From: Apostichopus japonicus
Lineage: Eukaryota; Echinodermata; Holothuroidea; Aspidochirotida; Stichopodidae
Direction of reading: 5' to 3'
DNA length: 64,000 bases
Assembly: GCF_037975245.1 (NCBI RefSeq)
Contig: NC_092576.1
Coordinates: forward strand, 16,216,111-16,280,110
The first letter of the stretch is position 1; the number at the start of each line of letters is the position of its first letter. The position numbers and the translations under genes are program-made. Under the pieces are notes generated by a model, which was not told the origin of the DNA, made no database searches, and saw nothing but the letters and a program-made list of their open reading frames with translations. This document shows positions 59,855 to 64,000 of this stretch, piece by piece.

Positions 59855-61095
59855 ACAACAAAGAATGGGCAAGACTACACCAATGGTGTTGTCATCTACA
59901 GCAAAATATATAGTGAAAGCCTGCACTCAATTTAATCCCCTGCCTGTCCCCAAAGCCCCTCCCTGCTCACCTCAATACCCAATATTTACTAGTCTTACTA
60001 ACACAGTTATAGCAATCAAACTTTCAGCTTTGCATTCATTCAAATGTATGATGTTGACTAAGCTCTGCCCACTAGTTTAATAATATGCATAATCCTACTG
60101 ACATATAATTTGTTCAAAAGTTCCTTTGCACCACATAATACATGCTGTAGGAAAAGGACCATATATACATTAGGCAAAAATATAGCTATGTCATATGACG
60201 ATCTTTCAATATGTTATCATCGGACATTAATCACTCATTAATATGAATGACATATATATATGCAAAAATGACAGGGGATAAAGGTTATGGTCCAATTGAA
60301 ATATTTGCACCACAATGAGAGACATATGTCTATATAAAAAATATCAATTTTAAATTTTGGCACAAAACAACTTCATTTGCACCATCTTCCATAGTTTACT
60401 AATACCTCAGTTTATTAGTATATAGATTGAGAAATAGTAAGCAGTTTTCCCCAATCCCTTCACCTTTAATTCATTAATTTATTCAGTCCTGAGAGACCTG
60501 CAATAGGTTATCGATATGCCACCATCTCCATCTCCACTCTTCCAACATGAAGAGTCTCTTCCAATATCATCTGCATCAGTTTGTACAATAATGGGTCAAA
60601 TATCTTTTCCAACAGATACATTGTCCTGATTCCCAATTAATGAATTGGGGGATTTTGTTTGGTTAGGACGGGATGAACTATGAGTTTATATTGGACGGGG
60701 TAGATCTAATATGTGTGAGGTGAACTTAGTGTCCAAGAGTAAATTTATCCTTGATGAAGAAAATTTCGAAGAGTAATTTTGGAGAGTAATTTTGAAGAGT
60801 AAAGTAAGTTTTGATGTGATTTAGTAAATTTATATTTGATGGAGTAAATTTATTTTTGATATCCAAGTAATTGTTTTTATGAAGAAATTTTCTTTTCTAT
60901 GGAGAAAATTTCTGTAATGTGTAAGGTAATGTAATGAATTTACTTTTTGTTCCTGTTTTTGTGGTAATGGCCGTCCATAGCCACTCTCATCCAGCTCAAA
61001 TAAATGACATTGTAACTGTTCCAAGTAGTTATTTTTGCCCATATATGGTGGCTAAGTCATATGGATGATTTTCAGCTACACATGCCTACAATGCC
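59855..61095. other. No recognised gene; possible 3' UTR
   Basis: AT-rich sequence downstream (minus strand) of the candidate terminal exon at 61096-61271. It contains a purine-rich stretch with repeated 'gatggagtaaattta'-like segments at about 60735-60860. No coding feature is supported. Confidence 0.35.
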
Positions 61096-61271
61096 TCATG
61101 CTTCTTTTAACCAGTCAAACAGCTTCCATGGAGCAAAATAAATTTCCATCTTTTTGAGAATGGCTTCCACCAGGGAGCTGCTTCCATTATTGAGCTCCAA
61201 GCAACAGATGACCAGCTCAATGTATTCAGTTGGAAGGTCTTTATTGCTGTTCAGTTCATTGTGTCCTGCAC
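61096..61271 (-). CDS. Candidate terminal exon of an unidentified gene
   Basis: A good acceptor (TCCATCTAG|GT) precedes an open stretch that completes a split Gly codon and reads GAGHNELNSNKDLPTEYIEL, continuing to FAPWKLFDWLKEA and a TGA stop. The composition is protein-like and unlike nearby noise frames. The GAGHN start resembles the catalytic-His motif of some alpha/beta hydrolases such as the ABHD17 group, but the rest does not let me confirm it. Upstream exons should lie at higher coordinates on this strand; none was found before 64000. Confidence 0.35.
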
Positions 61272-61585
61272 CTAGATGGAGGATCAAAAGAAAAAAAAGC
61301 AATGTATTTACACAACAAGTTTGGTATAGTAGATATAGTTATTACCTAAATTAATGCTCCTGAAACAGCAATCAAGTTTTATGATGAATGAATTAGCAGT
61401 TCAGAACAGTTTTTATTGGGAGAGAAGGCTATTGGTTTGAACCCCAATTGTCATTGCGTCTTCACATTTCAGTAAAGAAATAATCCAGATATGGAGCATA
61501 TTGTTTGATATTAAGTCATGTGCAGGTACTTAAAAGTAAGGAATTTAAGCCAAGTCAGTATTAAGTGATATACTCCTATCAAAAG

Positions 61586-61755
61586 CAGATCTTACCTTTT
61601 GTCTGGTAAGACTATTTACTGGGACACTATAGTGGCCATAGTAGCTATAGTGGCCAGCATGTGTGTTATGCAGATCTTACTGTTTGTCTGGTAAGACTAT
61701 TTACTGGGACACTATAGTGGCCATAGTAGCTATAGTGGCCAGCATGTGCTTGCAA
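61586..61755. repeat. 85-bp tandem duplication with internal palindromes
   Basis: 'cagatctta..' through 'gtctggtaagactatttact' and 'ctatagtggccatagtagct' to 'ggccagcatgtg' occurs at 61586 and again at 61671, an exact 85-bp offset with very few differences. Each copy holds CTATAGTGGCCATAG and a second TATAGTGGCC. Confidence 0.9.
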
Positions 61756-61832
61756 CAAGCAAAAAGAGGGATACTGTAATGGTTAACATTGAAAATTGGG
61801 GTGTCTACAAACAAAGACCTAAGACCTGCAAA

Positions 61833-62297
61833 AAAGGTGGCATCCCTATTTTCCGACGTCTCTATGTTCCGAAGTCTCTATGTTCCGAGGAATACATTCC
61901 GATAATTTTTTTGGACTAATTTTTTTTTACCAACATTTCTTCGTACCCAATTTTTCGGACTCAATTTTTTGGGGGGGACTTAATTTTTTGGGACTCAATT
62001 TTTTGGGGGGACTCAATGTTTTTTGGACCAACATTTTTTCTGACGTGACTTGACCCCACCAATTTTTTTTTCACAAAAAAAAAAGGGCCCAAAGTTTGTT
62101 ATGACCCAAAAAGTGCTTGTCCGAAAAAAATTTGGTCATGAAAAATTTTAGAGTAAAAAAAAATGTTGGATCACAAAAATATTTTGGTCTGAAAAAACTT
62201 GGTCCGAAAACATGTTGGTCAAGACTTTTGGTCAAAAAAAATTGTCGGAACATAGAGATGTTGCAACATAGAGATGTCAGAACATAGAGATGTAACC
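61833..62297. mobile_element. Fold-back element with minisatellite termini (465 bp)
   Basis: The left terminus contains 'cgtctctatgttccga' and 'agtctctatgttccga'. The right terminus contains three inverted copies of 'acatagagatgt'. Reverse-complementing one end aligns with the other over about 50 bp at roughly 80 percent. The interior mirrors this: the left half holds repeats of GGACTCAATTTTTT, the right half AAAAAATTTGGTC-like repeats. An 8-bp direct repeat CCTGCAAA flanks both ends (61825-61832 and 62298-62305), although similar words are common locally. There is no transposase. It looks like a fold-back or MITE-type element. Confidence 0.6.
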
Positions 62298-62305
62298 CCT
62301 GCAAA

Positions 62306-64000
62306 GCTAAGACCCTATCAACTGCAAAACTATGACCCTACTACAAACTAAGACCCCACCTACTGCAATGGTTAGGACTATATTGCTACAAGTCCTCCTC
62401 ATCTCAAAGTGCAACGAATGTGTCATAATGATCAGCCCAATGCAAGCTGTGTGGCAGTTTGACCAATACAGTTATTGACCCTGAGATTAATATTTTTATA
62501 GTGGTCTATGTATGGGGATGGCGAGACACTTTACCTCACAAGAAATTCAGCTGTTTTGTCAATGGCTAGGCTAAAATTTAAATAGGATTTTAGATAAACA
62601 GGTCAGTACAATTTGGTATAGATTTCAGAAGTGATGACAAAAATGATGCAATGTCCTTGTGATGATACATAATGGAAACATAGGGTTCACTGAGGGGAAG
62701 CAATGGAAACTAATAACTCTCGGATAATTCTTACATGAAATGAAGGGAGACTTGATCACAAGCTTGTGTGGCAATAAATAACTAAGTGGTGTAAGAGGTT
62801 GGAATATTTAACAGTGAAATACTGATGGTGTAAATTAAAAAAAATATCCCTGAAATGCAGGCTACGGAAGGTCTTTGTTATGGGAATTAAGTAACAAAGA
62901 GTATGCAACACATGCAAAGACTGGACCATACAGCGAAAGGTAGTTTTCATGTCGATTGAACTGACAGACAGTTTTCCAATCTTGAACTCAAAGCTTTTTC
63001 GTTCTTGATTGAACCATATTTAAAGTCAGATAGCAGTGCATAGTGTGTGAATGGGGAGGGGAGAGGGGGAGGAGGAGGGGCGTTGTCCTTGACTTAATGG
63101 TTATTAATTACATATCATGTATGTATTAAGTAAAGCTATTATCGTTCATCTGAGCTGGGCAATGATTACAAATGATTTATTACAAAAACTAATAAGGATT
63201 TTCAGTAATGTAAACCACATTCACCAGTGTGCTGCATGGTGGGCATGTGCACGTATAGAAGCCCACTTTGATTTGAGGAGAGGTGGGATTAAAGATTTGC
63301 CCGAAAATTTAACCAATAGAAAGAGCGAACTGGTGATGTTGCAAATTTTTATGCAATCGGACCTCTGCTGCATGAAATAACCATTGACTTTCATGAAAAT
63401 ATAAAGAGATCAGTTACTCACCAACAGCAGCCTACTGTATGTACCGAGTGTGCTGTTCTAGCTATTCTGTGGGATGCCCTTCCAACCCAACAAGTGGGAT
63501 GGTTCTCCCACCACACCTGCCTGATCAGCTCCTGTTCCTGTTTACATGTTCTTTTTCCCCTAATTTTCTGATCAGTTACAACATAACCTACTTAGAAACA
63601 TTGTAACTTAGATTTCCATTAACTATCCATTTGATTACTCTTCAAATTTTGGAATGGGTTTAACTTTCAGATTATTAGAGAAAATTCTGGCAAAGTTTAC
63701 CTTCAGATAGTAGAATGGATTTTTGTTGTAAATAAAGTAACATTAAAGCAATAGTTAAGGTCAGAGACTTCAAAACTACCCTTCTTCCATTAACAGGATA
63801 TTTCGTATAGTTTGTGGCCCATTATAGTAGTTACGATTTAAAACCCTCCACGAATCTTTCACACCATCAATTGCCAAACTTTTTTGCAGATTTGGTATGA
63901 TAAAGCTTTCTGCTTTGCCAAAGCAAAATCGTTCATTACACTTTTCATCTTTTCAAAGAACATGGATAGGCGATGTTTTGTTTATTATTAAAATGTCCAC
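62306..64000. other. Intergenic or intronic, no recognised exon
   Basis: Just after the fold-back element, 'ctaagaccct' and 'actgcaaaactatgaccct' segments recur several times. G-rich sequence lies at 63053-63080. No supportable exon was seen on either strand; this is where upstream exons of the 61096-61271 candidate would be expected. Confidence 0.35.

Noticed and set aside
62071-62304. Minus-strand frame rich in Phe-Phe repeats
   Set aside because: It is produced by the A-run/T-run minisatellite of the fold-back element.

Overview
This window is eukaryotic, AT-rich and gene-poor, and reads like an invertebrate animal genome. It has spliced exons with GT-AG borders, decayed LINEs, tRNA-derived SINE sequence, DNA-transposon relics, G-run-bearing hAT-type ends and long satellite arrays. 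There are no operons or long open frames. The repeat content and a divergent nicotinic-type receptor would fit a marine invertebrate, possibly a deuterostome such as an echinoderm. The sequence alone does not fix the species.

The one clearly recognisable host gene is a Cys-loop (nicotinic acetylcholine receptor-like) ligand-gated ion channel subunit on the minus strand. Four exons lie between 41570 and 38177. They join in frame with matching phases and encode the last 352 residues: loop D/loop A, the Cys-loop, transmembrane segments M1-M4 and the stop. The 5' exons (signal peptide and first beta strands) were not found. The upstream side of the gene runs into a TA microsatellite and then a large satellite array. 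The pore helix and loop C lack several hallmark residues. Two weaker gene traces are a signal-peptide-like first exon at 20303 (plus strand, with an in-frame stop) and a possible terminal exon at 61096-61271 (minus strand).

Layout. 1-2.2 kb: nothing recognised. 2.2-8.3 kb: two or more decayed LINEs on the plus strand, first a CR1/L2-like ORF1+ORF2 and then an L1/Tx1-like ORF2. 8.3-18.7 kb: mostly featureless, with minor tandem repeats. 18.77-19.80 kb: a complete non-autonomous hAT-like element with a perfect 8-bp target-site duplication. 19.8-31.5 kb: sparse, with a tRNA-like sequence and a SINE near 26.5 kb. 31.53-31.81 kb: a MITE-like inverted-repeat element. 35.8-37.5 kb: a minus-strand LINE interrupted by a plus-strand LINE fragment. 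38.2-41.6 kb: the receptor gene.

42.33-52.2 kb: thirty tandem monomers of about 331 bp. Each carries a near-perfect 11+1+11 palindrome, and they are organised in 3-monomer and 9-monomer higher-order repeats. 52.06-56.6 kb: degenerate monomers inside a roughly 2.5-kb segmental duplication. 57-57.8 kb: hairpin-forming repeats. 59.6-62.3 kb: minor tandem duplications and a 465-bp fold-back element. The rest, to 64 kb, is unannotated.

The most unusual items are the palindrome-bearing, hierarchically organised satellite with isolated divergent copies outside the array, the receptor with a non-canonical pore, and the fold-back element built from an inverted T-rich/A-rich minisatellite.
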